Shown here: in pieces, positions 23,204 through 35,919 of the stretch | How positions within the stretch are numbered: the first letter of the stretch is position 1 | Layout: each line of letters starts with the position of its first letter | Assembly: GCF_020283565.1 (NCBI RefSeq) | Contig: NC_060059.1 | Coordinates: 7,013,501-7,077,500, forward strand | DNA: 64,000 bases | Direction of reading: 5' to 3' | Source of the DNA: Trifolium pratense | Taxonomy: Eukaryota; Streptophyta; Magnoliopsida; Fabales; Fabaceae | Made by a program: the position numbers and the translations under genes | The notes under the pieces: generated by a model | Databases searched by the model: none | The model's input: the letters and a program-made list of their open reading frames with translations, nothing else | What the model was told of the DNA's origin: nothing

Positions 23204-24736
23204 CAAGCAAAAGAGAGACCAAACCTAACATACTCTTCTTTGATTGAGGGAGGGACTTCATTCCACAAAAAATTAGCTTGACTAGATAGAGCAAGAAAGG
23301 TTGGTTTCCTTTAAAGATAAATGTAAGAAGAAATGAAGCACATGTTCTTGATCAAATGAAGGTAATTAGGTCATTTGTTTTTTAAAGTCAATGGACAATA
23401 GAAATATTATTCTTAAAGGCCTTAGAAACCAACATTGATTCAGTCTCTAAACAAGGTTTCTCTGACCTTTAGTATAAGTTAATTCATTATTGGCATTTAA
23501 AGTACAAGAAATGCCAATGTTACATGAAATGTTAATCATTCACCAAAGAACATTTAGATGAAAGATGAGGCACGTTTCTTTTGGCTTAATTAAAGTCATG
23601 ATTTGATCGGAATGCAACACTATTAAAATTCTTAGGAAAAAATTGTCACCCATTTGGATTGCACAGAACTCGAGAAATTAGTCTCTGTAATTACTCGCAG
23701 AGGATATCTGATTTACGCAAAATTATAATTTTCTTACAAATAAGTAATACACGCGATAATAAATATTCACCGAACTATACAAAATTCCAGTTAAAGCTAT
23801 AGAGTTGAAATTAATTCAATGATCATAACTAGGGGGAAAATTAATACCCATGACCCAACAAAATAATTTAACACTAAAAAAAATGATATAGAAAGACTAA
23901 ATTGAAAAAGTGGAAAGTGCCAATTCCTAAATTTACTCAAGTTGTATTCTTTCTTTGTCATCCTTTGGCGTCATTAGTGGTTGGTGGCTGACTTTTCTTC
24001 TATTTTTCTTATTTAAGCACATTGCAAAATTATAGTATTTCATAATAAGCAAAATTATTTATTTTTACAATGAGCAATAACATATTACCCAAACCCCTCA
24101 TCACCGGACTAAATCTAGTGACTTATAAGCAAAATTATTTAATCATCATAAATTCCTGGTACTTTGCCTCAGCAAAAGAATAGATAATGTTTTTCTTTCT
24201 CATTGGTTGAACGAAATTACGTTGGGGTCTTTGTTTGTTCAATTAATGCACTAGTACTTTTTTGGCCTAAACGCTTGTCCTCTTGTTTTAACATAAACAA
24301 AATTTTAATCCCACATATTTATAAGAGTTTTATAATAGTATTCTTTTTGATAATTTAATTTGAAGCTTCATTATTATGATAGGTCATTTTCAGTGTATTT
24401 AATTGTATGACATCACTAATTGCCTAACTGGATAATAAAAAGTAATGCTACAGTTTGTTTGTTTGGTTTTCATTGATCGAAGTATGAACTTATTCTCACA
24501 AAATTAATGCATTGTTTTTAGTTAAATCAACAATATAACATCACTAAATATAATTTCAGATTATTAATGTATATGACATAAAAAAAAATAATCTCCAAAC
24601 TGAATTGTATTACAGGACTAAAATCACAAAAAAAAAATGGGTCTAGAAGTCACAAATTTATAAATTAAAAACTAAAGTTTTGTTTTAATTAAAATAGATG
24701 ATTAAAAATACATTTAAACTATTCTTTTTCTATTTC
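23204..24736. other. Gene-free spacer
   Basis: AT-rich intergenic DNA. I found no open frame with a recognisable family, no clear terminal repeats and no tandem array. Confidence 0.5.
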
Positions 24737-24744
24737 CTAACGAC

Positions 24745-25296
24745 TTTGGCCGTCAAAAACGGGTTAAAAATTGGGTCAGGTCATATAGGCCGATCCATTA
24801 GCTCACAGTCAAAAAAGATAGCAGCCAGGCTACCACAATGGACTTCGGGCCAACCAATTATAAAAAAATAATTTAAAAATAATATCAACAACAACATAAA
24901 AAAAATTATCATCTAGTTGAAAAAGTATTACAAAAAATATATCTCAATAAAATTAAGTTTATAATTTATCAATTTGATTCAAATTTTTTTACAAAAATCA
25001 AACTAGACTTGATATTTAATGTTGATGTAAAAATTATTTACACTTACATCCAATTATATCTCAATACAATTAATAATTATGAGAAATTAATACATCAAAT
25101 TGACATAAAAAGGATTGAATAAACAGAAAAAACAAAATGAAATGGGCGGACTTGGCCATTAGCCCACATGGCCATATAGGACGGGCTAAAAAATGGATAG
25201 CCCAATAATAAATGCGTCGGGCGCAAGTTTAACCCACTTATGCAATTTGGCCTACTAGATCGAGATTTAGCCGGGTGAGCCCATTTGACAGCTCTA
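24745..25296. mobile_element. hAT-like non-autonomous element, 552 bp
   Basis: Ends pair as ggccGTCAAAaacGGG (left) and agctGTCAAAtGGGct (right, reverse complement). An 8-bp target duplication with one mismatch flanks it: ctaacgac (24737-24744) and ctaatgac (25297-25304). The flanks are GGCC/GGGC-rich and the middle is AT-rich. No transposase was recognised. Confidence 0.75.
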
Positions 25297-25304
25297 CTAA
25301 TGAC

Positions 25305-26494
25305 CACAATATGTGTCCATCCAAGATACTAGGAGTACTCTAGCTACAACATTGTATAAATTAATGATTCACTTCCATCTAATCTAAATTAGAGGTTGAG
25401 ATTGTTTTATCGTATAAAATTATTTGTATAATCTAAACTGTTCATGAAATCCACTATTGTGTGAAACTGTATGAATTCGGACCGCATATGCATTCTTGAT
25501 CCTTAATTTAATTGTAGTTATATTTATTGAACAACACATTGTGTGAAATCGTAGAGTTTATCTCTTTTTTCTTATACTAGTACAATTTAAATACACTTTT
25601 TTTTTTAAATTACACATAAAAAATCTCCTATTTAACAGCATATTTGATAATAGTTTTTTGATTTCAAGTCCAAACATCATTTCTTTTAACTAATGTCATG
25701 AGACGAATTGCAAGGGTTTACCCTAATATTTTGTGATTTTGTTGGTACATGACATGCACATGATTACATGTACATATATCATCAAGTTCAAGGGCCAGGC
25801 ATGAGGGAGAAAAGGGGAAAAAAAGGACAATATCTAGATCAATCCCTTACTTGTCCCCATGTGGAAAAGCATTGTCTCAACCTCATTTCTTTTCCTCCAT
25901 ATGCAATGCATGGCACCTTCAATGGCATATCATTGCCTTTTACTCTTTCCTAATTTATGTTAATAATCGAGTGTTGCGTGCATGCATATGTTTTGGTTAA
26001 AATCCAATTACATGTGTGGTCACATCTTTACTATTTCTATTCTATGGATGAACGAATATATTGTGACTACCATGATGTCGTAGTTATTAGTGCTATGCCA
26101 AATTATCAATGTAATCACTTTATTAGTTGAAAATTCGCATGTACAAAATTTGCCGGGAAGGGACTAATACCTAATTATTGGGATTGATTTTTAACGGTAA
26201 TTTCAAATTGTACATACACACATTACTATCATAACATGGGTGTCTATTTATAACATTGGATCGTTACTATGATGAAGTTACTTAGAATTAGTATAAATTG
26301 GAATTTGTGGTGTCAACACCAATAAAGCATTTTGTTGATTCTTTTAAGAAAATCATCGGATTCTTTTCAAAAAAGAGATAAGTAAATAATAGTAACAAAG
26401 AGACCGTGCAGAGACAGGAAATTAAGTGGTCCAACATATGATTATTAGGTCGATTCAACAATTATTGAAACCTAAAACAAAATTGAATTTTGTG
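25305..26494. other. Gene-free spacer
   Basis: No gene or bounded repeat recognised. A short open frame at 25768-25953 has no recognisable domain and lies in ordinary AT-rich sequence. Confidence 0.5.
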
Positions 26495-26842
26495 ATGCCA
26501 TTCATGAAGCAGAGATGTGAGGTATGTATTCTCATCTTCACGTCGAAAGTGATTCTAAAGTACTAATATATATGATGACTGATAAAGTTAATTAAGTTCA
26601 ATGGAAGCACTCTACTTTCGTTATTCGCATTAGACATCTTCTTGCTTTGAGTTGACAAGTCATTTTGTCTCATACTTGATGAGAGAGAAATAGAAGCGCA
26701 GATTGACTTGCTAATTTTAATCAGCCTCTCGATTCATTTGACATTTATGTTTTGGAGACTTCTCATAGAGAGCTTCAAAGTATACTTTTTGACGACATAC
26801 CTAGACTTGCATGCCTAGCAATGTTCGCGTAACATTGTTGTT
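26495..26842 (+). pseudogene. LINE RNase H-domain remnant
   Basis: Reading across frames gives a plant-LINE RNase H tail: HVESDSKVLIYMMTDKVN near 26540-26597, then NRSAD, stop, LANF near 26690-26717, then LETSHRELQSILFDD and a terminal stop at about 26830. At least three in-frame stops and one or more frameshifts show it is dead. The AT-rich stretch after it (aaaaaataaaaatctaaag) may be the old 3' tail. The 5' part of the LINE is absent. Confidence 0.6.
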
Positions 26843-28605
26843 TTTTTCTTTTGTGGCTTTGCCCCTTTATTTAAAAAATAAAAATCTAAAGAAAAACATA
26901 GACCAAAAAATAATAATGATATTTTATTGCAATTTTATACAATATTTTATTTATTTTTGAAATGCAAAATATTTTAATTTTATCAATTTCCTTTTACTTA
27001 TTGTATTGAATTCTTTTAAGCATTTTCATTTATGAATATATTTTTTGAGAGACCTAAAGTCATTATTTTAGCAACTTGGATATTAGGCCCAACCATGCAC
27101 ATGACCAAACAGGACTACTTGTATCTAATAGCAAACGGACAAGATAATTTTTGGTTTTTATGGTTTTTCTTGGCTTAAATCATTATAGCATGTACTACCG
27201 CATACATTAATCTCTTAAATTTTGTGCGATCTAAGTAGACAATATTTTTTTTTTAAGAGTTTTATATTATTGCATGCCCAAATCAATAACCAAATTCAAA
27301 AGTAGTTAAATTTTTTTTAAAAAAAAAAAATGTATCATGTCGCCTACACACTCTTATATTGATTGGTTTCAAATTTAGCATTAGATAATAGCAATTGAAA
27401 TGTTAATGATCTAGTTGAGAGATTTAATCTCCTATTCAAATGAAAGTAATTAAGTAAGCCATTTAAGAGATTAATCTGTCAACATTAAGTTGGCCAAAAA
27501 TCAGAAGGAATCTATAGTGGTTTCCCTATCAATATTCAAAATTGGGAACCTTCACAGGAAACCAAACACTAAAGACACGTATTGTGGCATTTGATGTGAA
27601 AGTACTTTGACTTTAGTTTCTGATTACGAATTGTGACGTGCATGATGCATGTAGTATTCGTCCATGTTTTAGATTTCGACATCTAATCAAATTTTGGCCA
27701 TAGGATTTCATTATGGACATATTGTTGTATAAGTATTCCAAAAGTGTGCACATTGGTTGCATGTTATCCATTCTCGATCTGTCGGTAACTCATATGATAT
27801 TTATTACAAGAAAAAAAATTCTTATTTTTCTTACCTATTTCTAGTATTTTTTTTATTATTACTTTTTAAACACTTTTTTCTTACACTATTATAAAATGAG
27901 CATTTATTACGTTGAATATTTGGTACCCTAAGATTGTAATCAAAATATAATATTTAAAAATTAATTAACTTATCATGTTTTTAGTGAACTAATTTTAAGT
28001 GAATTTTTTAATTATAAATTGATTTTATTTCATAGATACTTTATCCTTCTTTTAAGCGTATGAGATGAGATGAGATAGATACTTAGTCACAATTCTTGAA
28101 AAAAATGCCATAAAAATGTTATCCCGCTCCTCATCAATTATACTCCAAGTAGAGTAGATCATTAACATTTCAATTGCTATATTTCATTAGAATTTAAATA
28201 AATTAGTCATAATTCTTCAAAGAAAACCATTTCTTCAAAGAAAACCATAACAAATGTTATCTTGTAGCTCCTCATCAATTATATGTTCCAATTTTTCATT
28301 CCCGCGAGGCCACATGAGGACAACTTAATGTGTTAAATAGTGGTAATAATGCATACTCAATTATATGTAATTTTATACAATTTTATTATGCTTCTTTTTT
28401 GCAAATATTTTATTATTTTATACTAGTTTATTATGCTTTTTGAGGCTCGTACAACTATCAAAATCATCTTTCTTCTTTTTCTAACTTTTCTTCCTTGGAA
28501 CTATAGTCCAAATCTCTTGCTTTCACCCTTTTAATTGATTATATACAATCATGAAATATCCATTTAATTATGCGAATATTTTTAAATGGAATGATTGATT
28601 CCATA

Positions 28606-28607
<2 letters not shown>
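26843..28607. other. Gene-free spacer
   Basis: Very AT-rich. Near 28176-28270 there is a local near-duplication around attcttcaaagaaaaccat. No gene was recognised. Confidence 0.5.

Positions 28608-28675
<68 letters not shown>
28608..28675. repeat. (AT)n microsatellite, 68 bp
   Basis: Uninterrupted AT repeat that abuts the palindromic element starting at 28678. A shorter (AT) tract follows the element at about 29068-29079, so the element probably inserted into the microsatellite. Confidence 0.95.
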
Positions 28676-28677
<2 letters not shown>

Positions 28678-28678
<1 letters not shown>

Positions 28679-29063
28679 GGGATCTGTTGACTCCAGGAAT
28701 AAGTCTTCATTGACTTACTCCGCTAATAATTCGATATCGACATTATATTTCTTCAATCCAACCGTTGAATTCAAAGATCTCATTGAGTAGATCAACTCCA
28801 CAAATTTTTATAAAAATTCAAAACCGTTTGATACTTTTTCTTGCAACTTCAATTGAACGTACGACAAACTTTTAAAAAAACCGTTGAATTTCAATGGTCT
28901 GAATACATAACTATACATTTTGAATTTTTATAAAAATTTGTGGATTTGATCTACTCAATAGATCTTTGAATTCAACGGTTGGATTGAAGAAATATAACGC
29001 CGATATCGAGTTATTAAGCGGAGTAAGTCAATGAAGACTTACTCCTGGAGTCAACAGATCCCT
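28678..29063. mobile_element. Palindromic (long-TIR) MITE, 386 bp
   Basis: Starts AGGGATCTGTTGACTCCAGG and ends with the inverted copy. The arms run about 147 bp (28678-28824 and about 28917-29063) with about 93% identity, leaving a loop of about 90 bp. No coding sequence. Because both flanks are AT repeat, the target duplication cannot be told from the microsatellite, so the superfamily is open (Mutator-like or PIF-like). Confidence 0.85.
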
Positions 29064-30071
29064 CCTATATATATATATAGGGAATTAAATGTAATGTTGG
29101 GTCATGAGGAGGAGGTGGCTAAGGGAAACATCCACATTTGATTTAGAACAACTATACAAGTGAGTTAGAACGGGACACGCCTTCATACCACCTTGTCAAG
29201 AAGACTTTAGACACAAGGAGCTAGTTGGAGCCAGTTCAACCATCGACTCTGATACCACTTTTAGGTCTTGAGGGGGTCCAGGAATCACCACATTGAGCTT
29301 TCAACAACTACATAAGTGAGTTGGATCGAGATTCTTGTCTTAGTTTTGTAAGGTGAATTGAGATTCTTGTCTTAGTTTTGTAAATTGGTGGATCAATTCC
29401 CTAATGTGTTTAAGCAGCGGTTAATATGTTTGTAATCTTGTGGCTTCTATGTTGAATTTTTGGTTGAGATATATGAATGAAAATGATCTATAGTATCAGA
29501 TTTGGTATTAAACGTTTGTGAGGTTCATAATACGGAATAGCATTGTATACCAGTGACTTGAAGGCAAAGCAATATTATGCAGGAGCTGATACAAATTGTT
29601 ATAGTAGGGGTGTGCTTCTTGGAAAGTGGTTTAATAGTGTAATCTTGGTGCAGGGGTTATGATGTACTATAAATTTATATATGTAAGCACATGTTGTACT
29701 AATTTGTGTCTGACTTTCGAGTACATGATCGATTTGGTGGAAGTTATGCAATTTTTCATAGAAGGGGTAGGATAGAATCTCCTCACTATAATGTTGAGTT
29801 TAGACTTATGTTGGTGTTTCGGTTGGACTAACCCTTGTACTCACAAAAATTGCTTATAAAAAAAATGAGGATGTTTAATAACTTCAATATTATATTTTAA
29901 ATGAAATAATTTTAATATTTTGAAAATGTAATTTGTGTGTGTGTGATGTATACTCTCAAAAATGTGTTAATTAAGTCTCTCCAAAATAAAGTGTTAATAA
30001 GCACTTTTTTTTAAAGGTAAAGGAGAGAGGAAATAAAAAGAGGAAATAAAAGTTGGTTTCTCGTTAGGTTT
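29064..30071. other. Spacer with a minus-strand TRIM/LTR-like relic
   Basis: The minus strand of 29244-29257 reads tggtatcagagtcg, a tRNA-Met primer-binding site. The sequence on its right (about 29258-29310) ends like an LTR, so a small LTR element on the minus strand is likely. An imperfect 32-bp tandem duplication around agattcttgtcttagttttg lies at about 29324-29390. No gene was recognised. Confidence 0.4.
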
Positions 30072-30164
30072 CCATGTTTCTTTTTCATTCATCTAGCGTG
30101 CAAAAAAAATTGATTTCTAGAAATCAGATTTTTTTGCACGCTAGATGGTTGAAAAAAAACATGG
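30072..30164. repeat. Perfect-stem hairpin, 93 bp
   Basis: The arms ccatgtttctttttcattca and its near complement meet around tgatttctagaaatca. Most of the about 45-bp arms pair, including catctagcgtgcaaaaaaa. It looks like a tiny fold-back MITE; there is no evidence that it is a microRNA gene. Confidence 0.75.
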
Positions 30165-30977
30165 GGGCGGGAAGACAAACTATCCTTGTAAAATATACAA
30201 AAAAAAACTTGAGGGATGTCAATACCAAAATGGGAGCGTTAATACAATTATCTCATTAAAACTCGTAGAAAAAATAAATATATTCCGACAAACAAAATTT
30301 ATTTTAGTGAAAACATGACTTATACTATTATGAATCAAGTCTCCATATTGAGAGTCATGACTCATGAATTTGCCAACCAATAGTAACAATATCATCAACA
30401 CCATCCAAGAGTAACAATATCATCAACACACTTAACTTATATTAATTTGATATCAGAGTGGGTTTGCTAGAATCACAGTGACTCATCGTGATTTTACAGA
30501 AGTTACAAAGTATAACTTTTGAAAAATCACTGTAAATTACCGTAATTCTGACATATCAATCGTGATACCTAACATATTGTTTTCTCTATAAATATGTGAG
30601 ATAATATAAATTAAAGTATATGTTTTATGAGGTCAACACAATTTGGCGAATGCTTACATAAATTCAACGAATCATAGAAGAATTCTCCATAAAATAAAAT
30701 AATGCTCTGTCAAAATTAAATAGAAATGTGATATTCAAAATGTGTTAATTAATTTGATGAAATATGGAATTAGAGAAACTTCTCTTGAAGTTGATCATAT
30801 ATCAAGTGAGCAAATCCTTCCCCAAACTATTTTTTGTGTAATTAAATTTAAAACACTTTAATTAATTAGTTGAAATTCAAATAGCTAAGTCCTATAAAAT
30901 TTATAAGTCATTTTTGACATCAAGTGATTCCAGTCCTTAAAATTTATGTCAAACTTACATGATTTAGTGGAACATGT

Positions 30978-31112
30978 GTCATAGTTAGCTCAGTTGATAG
31001 GAACATCGCACTATATATGCAAGAGTCTGGGTTCGAATAAGAGACACTTCACTTATTCACCTTTAAGGTAAATTTTCTAGCTACTAGACTACTTGACAAA
31101 AAAATAATAATA
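30978..31112 (+). mobile_element. tRNA-derived SINE, family 1
   Basis: A box tagctcagttgatagg and B box gggttcgaat (31029-31038) are spaced as in a tRNA promoter. The 3' part (cttattcacctttaaggtaa, then ctactagactacttgac and an A/T-rich tail) matches the copies at 14578 and, inverted, 50073. Confidence 0.75.
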
Positions 31113-31304
31113 ATTAAGTTTCTTGCTGTTGGTAATTTTTTTATTTTATTTTGCAACTTGTCCAAAATAAAGTATTAAAATGTGGTCGTTATATGTAACA
31201 AAAAAAAAACATGTGGTCGTTATATTGCATTTGTAAAATTGTAAGCGCTTATCTAATTTAGTTGACCGTATTGATTATGATATTTGTACTAAATCTCATT
31301 CTTA

Positions 31305-31366
31305 TTAGACGTGACCTGCCTCAAAAATAAATTAGTTAGACGTGACCTGCCTCAAAAATAAATTTG
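31305..31366. repeat. 31-bp tandem duplication
   Basis: Two adjacent copies beginning ttagacgtgacctgcctcaa, offset 31 bp, essentially identical. Confidence 0.9.
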
Positions 31367-31451
31367 AGGTGACTTTGTACGAACATCTCAGAATTTGGCA
31401 TGCACGATGTCTAACATTTTAATTTAGTTGTAAAGGCCAATTCAAGTTTTA

Positions 31452-31656
31452 GGTCCGTTTAGATCGACTTATTTTTGAGATTATGCGAAATAGTTTATGC
31501 AAATAAATAAATTTTTATGTATTATTATGAGTTTTTAAGGTAATTTATGAAAAAACAACTTATAAAGATATAATTTTTGTCAATAAAAATTTATAAATTA
31601 ACATAAAAATTTATTTATTTGTATTTGCTCAAAAATAAACTAAATTCAAACGTACC
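31452..31656. mobile_element. MITE with about 28-bp terminal inverted repeats
   Basis: The left end ggtccgttt...cttatttttgag pairs with the right end ctcaaaaataaac...aaacgtacc. The middle is AT-rich with partly inverted words (ataaatttttat). No clear target duplication. It lies 20 bp from the next element, so elements are stacked here. Confidence 0.55.
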
Positions 31657-31676
31657 ATTAACATGTGTGGTGGAAT

Positions 31677-32170
31677 CAGAGGCGGCTTGGATGCATGTGC
31701 GAGGTGTGCGACAGCACAGGGCCTCAAAATTTTGAGGGCCTCAACTCAATTTTGAGGTCTTATAATATTACTTATATATTATTTATACTTATAAAATATC
31801 AGTAATAGATTAATTTTTAGGCTCTAAAATAATAGTTATATATTGTTAATGTTCATAAATATCATATGAGTATCAATATATTAGTTATCCATACTCGTAA
31901 ATATAGTTCTAGTCCATTTTAATCTTTGCATAAAATTTAATCTTAGATTATGATGTTCATTTTTGACGTTATATTCAAAGATAATTATTTTTTATTTATT
32001 GTTCCATTTAATTTAATCCAACATTTAATATTGATAATTTATATGTTTACAAGATTTTTTTTTTATATTATATGCAATTTAAATCGATAATTTTTTTTAA
32101 TTTCTATTTATTTATTAAGGGGTTACTTTTATATTTTGTACAGAGCCTCCTAAAACACGAAGACGCCCTG
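31677..32170. mobile_element. hAT-like non-autonomous element, 494 bp
   Basis: Exact 8-bp target duplication ggtggaat at 31669-31676 and 32171-32178. Ends CAGAGGCGGCTTGG and, inverted, CAGGGCGTCTTCG. No coding sequence. The ends resemble those of the element at 45013 (CAGGGACGGA). Confidence 0.8.
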
Positions 32171-32178
32171 GGTGGAAT

Positions 32179-33598
32179 AACACCCATCTTTTAGACATTA
32201 AAAAAAAAATGTATTTAGTTTTAAAACCGACTAATTTGAAGGAGAGCTCTAATTAAAACCGGAGTAAAGATACGTATGAACTAACTCATTAAAATTAACA
32301 CTAAGAAAATTAATCTCAAATTTTAAGAGGAAAATGCTCTAAAATATCAACTCAACACGACTAGAACAACTTAATGAATTATCTTCCAGACATCTTGATG
32401 TATAATTGTCCTAATTCACGTGTAAACTACCCCACATATATTTTATATTGTTAAAAAATTTCCAATGAGTTTTAAATATATAGTTACTTAATTACAGCTA
32501 ATCATTTACACTATAAAATTGAAATAAAGCACTATTATAATGTTTATATGAGTGCATGTTTGTATGATAGGATATATGGGACAAATTATAAGCATTGAAA
32601 AATGCCTCAAGAAAGTCTTCCAAATTAGCTAGGTATCTATATCCGACGTCTATTAGTCAATTGAGTTGTTTTCATTAATTTTATTTTTTATCGAAATTAA
32701 GTCTCTCTCTTTTCTTTTCCTTTTTGTCTACGAAATTAGGTCTCTTTAAGATGAGTGTTGATAACAACTAACAAGAGAATGGACATTCACTAAGAGGATT
32801 TTGTATATTTATTTACAATTTGAATTTAAATATTAGTTTAGTTTCCATATAGTTTTAGTTTAGCTTTTATTTTAATATGTGTACTATATTAACCTACAAT
32901 TATTTATTCATCAACATACATAACAAAATTTTCTATTAATTTATTCTCTACATATGTTTTACAGATTCAAGCAAGTGACACACTTAATTGGGATTATGAT
33001 CAATGAAGCATTTGTTCAATAATTGGGCATATAGATATAACTATAAAAGATATATATTATATATTTTTTAAATAATTAAATAGATATATTGTGTCCAAAT
33101 TATTTTTATTTGGGATTATGATCAATGAAGCATTGTTCAATAATGATTTATGATTCTGTATTTTATCTCTAACTCTATTTTGGTTTTTTGTACTATACAG
33201 TTTATATATTATTTTTTAAAAAAAAATTATTTAAAAATCAAAATAATTAATTGTAAATATTGTGTTGTTAAGTCACTTTCATTATTTCAAAGTTTGGAAA
33301 TTCACCCCATAAAACATATCAAGTCAAGAAAAGTATAGAAAGTTGCCGTCAAGTTGCTCATTTGTTTCTCATAATCTCTCAATCAAAAACCCAAAATTGG
33401 AATGGCCAAATTCCACAATATGCACAACACTATCATCAAGACATCAACACTCAACACTGACAGTGGAGAAAAAGAAAGCTTAGTCTTTTCTTTTCTTTTT
33501 TCAATCTTAAATGCATTTTCAACCCCTATTATGAATTAAACTTAACTTTTAGTCGAGTTTTTTTTATTTCTTTTTCCAACCTTTGTGGTATTTTTTGT
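32179..33598. other. Gene-free spacer
   Basis: AT-rich. Contains two near copies of gggattatgatcaatgaagc (about 32991 and 33112), roughly 120 bp apart. No gene was recognised. Confidence 0.5.
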
Positions 33599-33616
33599 CC
33601 CCTCCATTTTCATGAT

Positions 33617-34296
33617 TTTTTTTACATAAAATAACTTTCATTCATTCATAAAAAAAAAAAAAAAAAAAACAATACAAGAGATGAAGATAGTAAAATACTC
33701 ACTACAAATACATATAAAACTTTTGGTCAACAATATGACTTTACCAAACAAAAACCTAAATCTTAACAAACAGACTAAATTCTTTCAAATATGACCAAAG
33801 GTTAATAATAATTTGAGATCCACAGTCTTTGATGGTATCCAACTCCGGAAAAAATATATTTGCATGTGTTTGCACAAATAATCGATTATATGTGATATCT
33901 AAGATGACTGATTCTGCCACGCACTGACAAAAACTTTGTGATAGCCGCCATAAGTTCGTTACTCCAACTATAGTACATATGCCTCCAGATTTGTATATCA
34001 TTGTTATAACATGTAATGAGTCGAGGCTGATCTATCACTCTGACAAACAAACTTCGTACTAAAACGGAACGGGACAACCAAACAACCGTCGCACAAGACG
34101 ACGAAGAAAACAACAAAGCCACGATAAAAATAGAAATTAATAACTCTGTGAATAACACTTAATTAGATATATAACGAAAAGAAACAACGAAGAGGGGTGA
34201 TTCTGGATAAAAAAAATGACCCAAAATCACCCTTCTTTGATGGATGAATAAGAAGGAAAAAAAATAGGGTTTGTTGAGAAAAGGGACGGCTCCCAC
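33617..34296 (-). mobile_element. Poly(A)-tailed insertion with 18-bp target duplication
   Basis: An 18-bp direct repeat, cccctccatttt(c/t)atgat, flanks it at 33599-33616 and 34297-34314 with one mismatch. On the minus strand the insert ends in an A-run immediately before the left repeat. This is the signature of LINE-driven target-primed insertion. The 680-bp body has two minus-strand open frames (33756-34001, 33886-34158) that overlap and resemble no family I know. It may be a non-autonomous LINE derivative, a long SINE or a processed transcript copy. Confidence 0.7.
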
Positions 34297-34314
34297 CCCC
34301 TCCATTTTTATGAT

Positions 34315-35274
34315 GTGTTGGTGTCAAATAGTTGAGTTAGATAAAAATGAGTTCATCTCATTAACTAATATTTATGTCGTTATTTATTTTTTAAAATTGA
34401 TTATTGAAATTGATTATTTATTTTATTTAATATATTAAAATGCAACCTTCACATAAGTCGAACCAAAATTGAATACAAAGATGATGATACTTTTATTGAA
34501 ATTTAGTCTAAAGTCATAAATAAGTTCAAAGCTACAAATTGTGTACGTTGTTTTGATTTCTCACAAATTACCCGTAAATACGTGACATGTCAGAATGGTA
34601 TTATTGGTAAATTAAGGCCCATAAAATAAAATAGGGAAATAAAATATATATCTCTTCCCACAATATTCAAACTACTATATATACATATCTTTTAAAATTA
34701 TTGGATATGCGTCCATTTACTAATATTGATATCAAAGTATAGCTGATATATGTCTTCATGCATCCTAGCTCATAAAATAGTCAAGATACTACCAATGTCT
34801 TATCTCAACCTAGTCCGCCAATTAGCTAATTCGCGATAAGTACTCCATCAAGTAATTGACTACTCAAAACAGAAGTTAATTTATATATGATTAGTGAGAA
34901 GCATGGAATCTTAATTGTTCAAGCTTCTAATAAGTGTAATAGGCTTGAAATTAAAGAGGCGTTGAGGGAAAATTGAAATTGAAGTTAAATTCACCTAAAA
35001 AGCCTTTATACCATCCTTCACAAATCACAATATCCCAAGAGCCTACTCATTTTCTAACTAAAAATGCATTTCACCCAATATTGAAACATGCACCAAATCC
35101 AATTTAAGAGATAAAACCCCCCCAAAGTTAGCCTCTCTATAGCTCTATATGACATATTCTTCACCCTTACAACACAATGGAAATATCACCTTAGATGCAA
35201 TGTAAGCAAACTAAGGGATTGTTACACTAGTCAGAGAAAGTTACATTAACATTGCTTCCTAAACGACTTATTAA
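34315..35274. other. Gene-free spacer
   Basis: AT-rich sequence with no recognised gene or bounded repeat. Confidence 0.5.
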
Positions 35275-35919
35275 TCAAAACCACGCGATGTAAATAATTT
35301 GTTTCAATAGAGAAGATACATTGACTTGATCTCCTCTAAATACAATGTTATTGCGCTTACGCCAAATACTCCACGTCGTTGCCAACCATATAATATGATG
35401 GAACTTCTTGCTATTGTTTCCTCTTAACAAATCCCCAAACAGATTAAAATGATTATAGACATCAACAAAGGATAAATACTTTGATCCCATCCAATTGAAT
35501 ATATGCTTCCAAACTTGAACTGTAACACTGCATGTGAAAAAAATATAGTGGATTTCTTCTACCTCCTTGAATCAAAAGTTTGTAATGATACCTTTGGTAT
35601 ATAGAGCCTCCCTTGTTGGTAGTTTTCCAAGCAATAATCTCCAACCAAAAATACTAACTTTCGACGGGACGTTATTCAACCAAAGGCTCTTCATTGTTAT
35701 CTCCGTGTTGTTATCAATTGCGATCACATCAGACCTGTTCAGCAGGGTCGTGTATGTTGTTTTAACCGTGAAAAAACCAGTAACACGAGGTATCCATCTG
35801 CGTCGGTCGCTAACATCTCTTTTTGGCCGAAATCTGTTCCAGAATAAGCAGTAAGTCATTGACAAGTTCAGAATATACACTTTTTTGCTATATAGTTTCG
35901 CGTCCATACGCAGATTCAC
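35275..35919 (-). pseudogene. LINE fragment: zinc-binding domain of reverse transcriptase
   Basis: On the minus strand, 35919-35572 encodes a stretch with RRRWIPRVTGFFTVKTTYTT and WLNNVPSKVSIFGWRLLLGK, the hallmark of the plant LINE zf-RVT domain. After a frameshift near 35570 the tail resumes (KFHHIIWLATTWSIWRKRNN, 35490-35275). The RT core upstream is missing, so this is a 5'-truncated, frameshifted copy. It is unrelated in orientation to the RNase H remnant at 26495. Confidence 0.85.
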
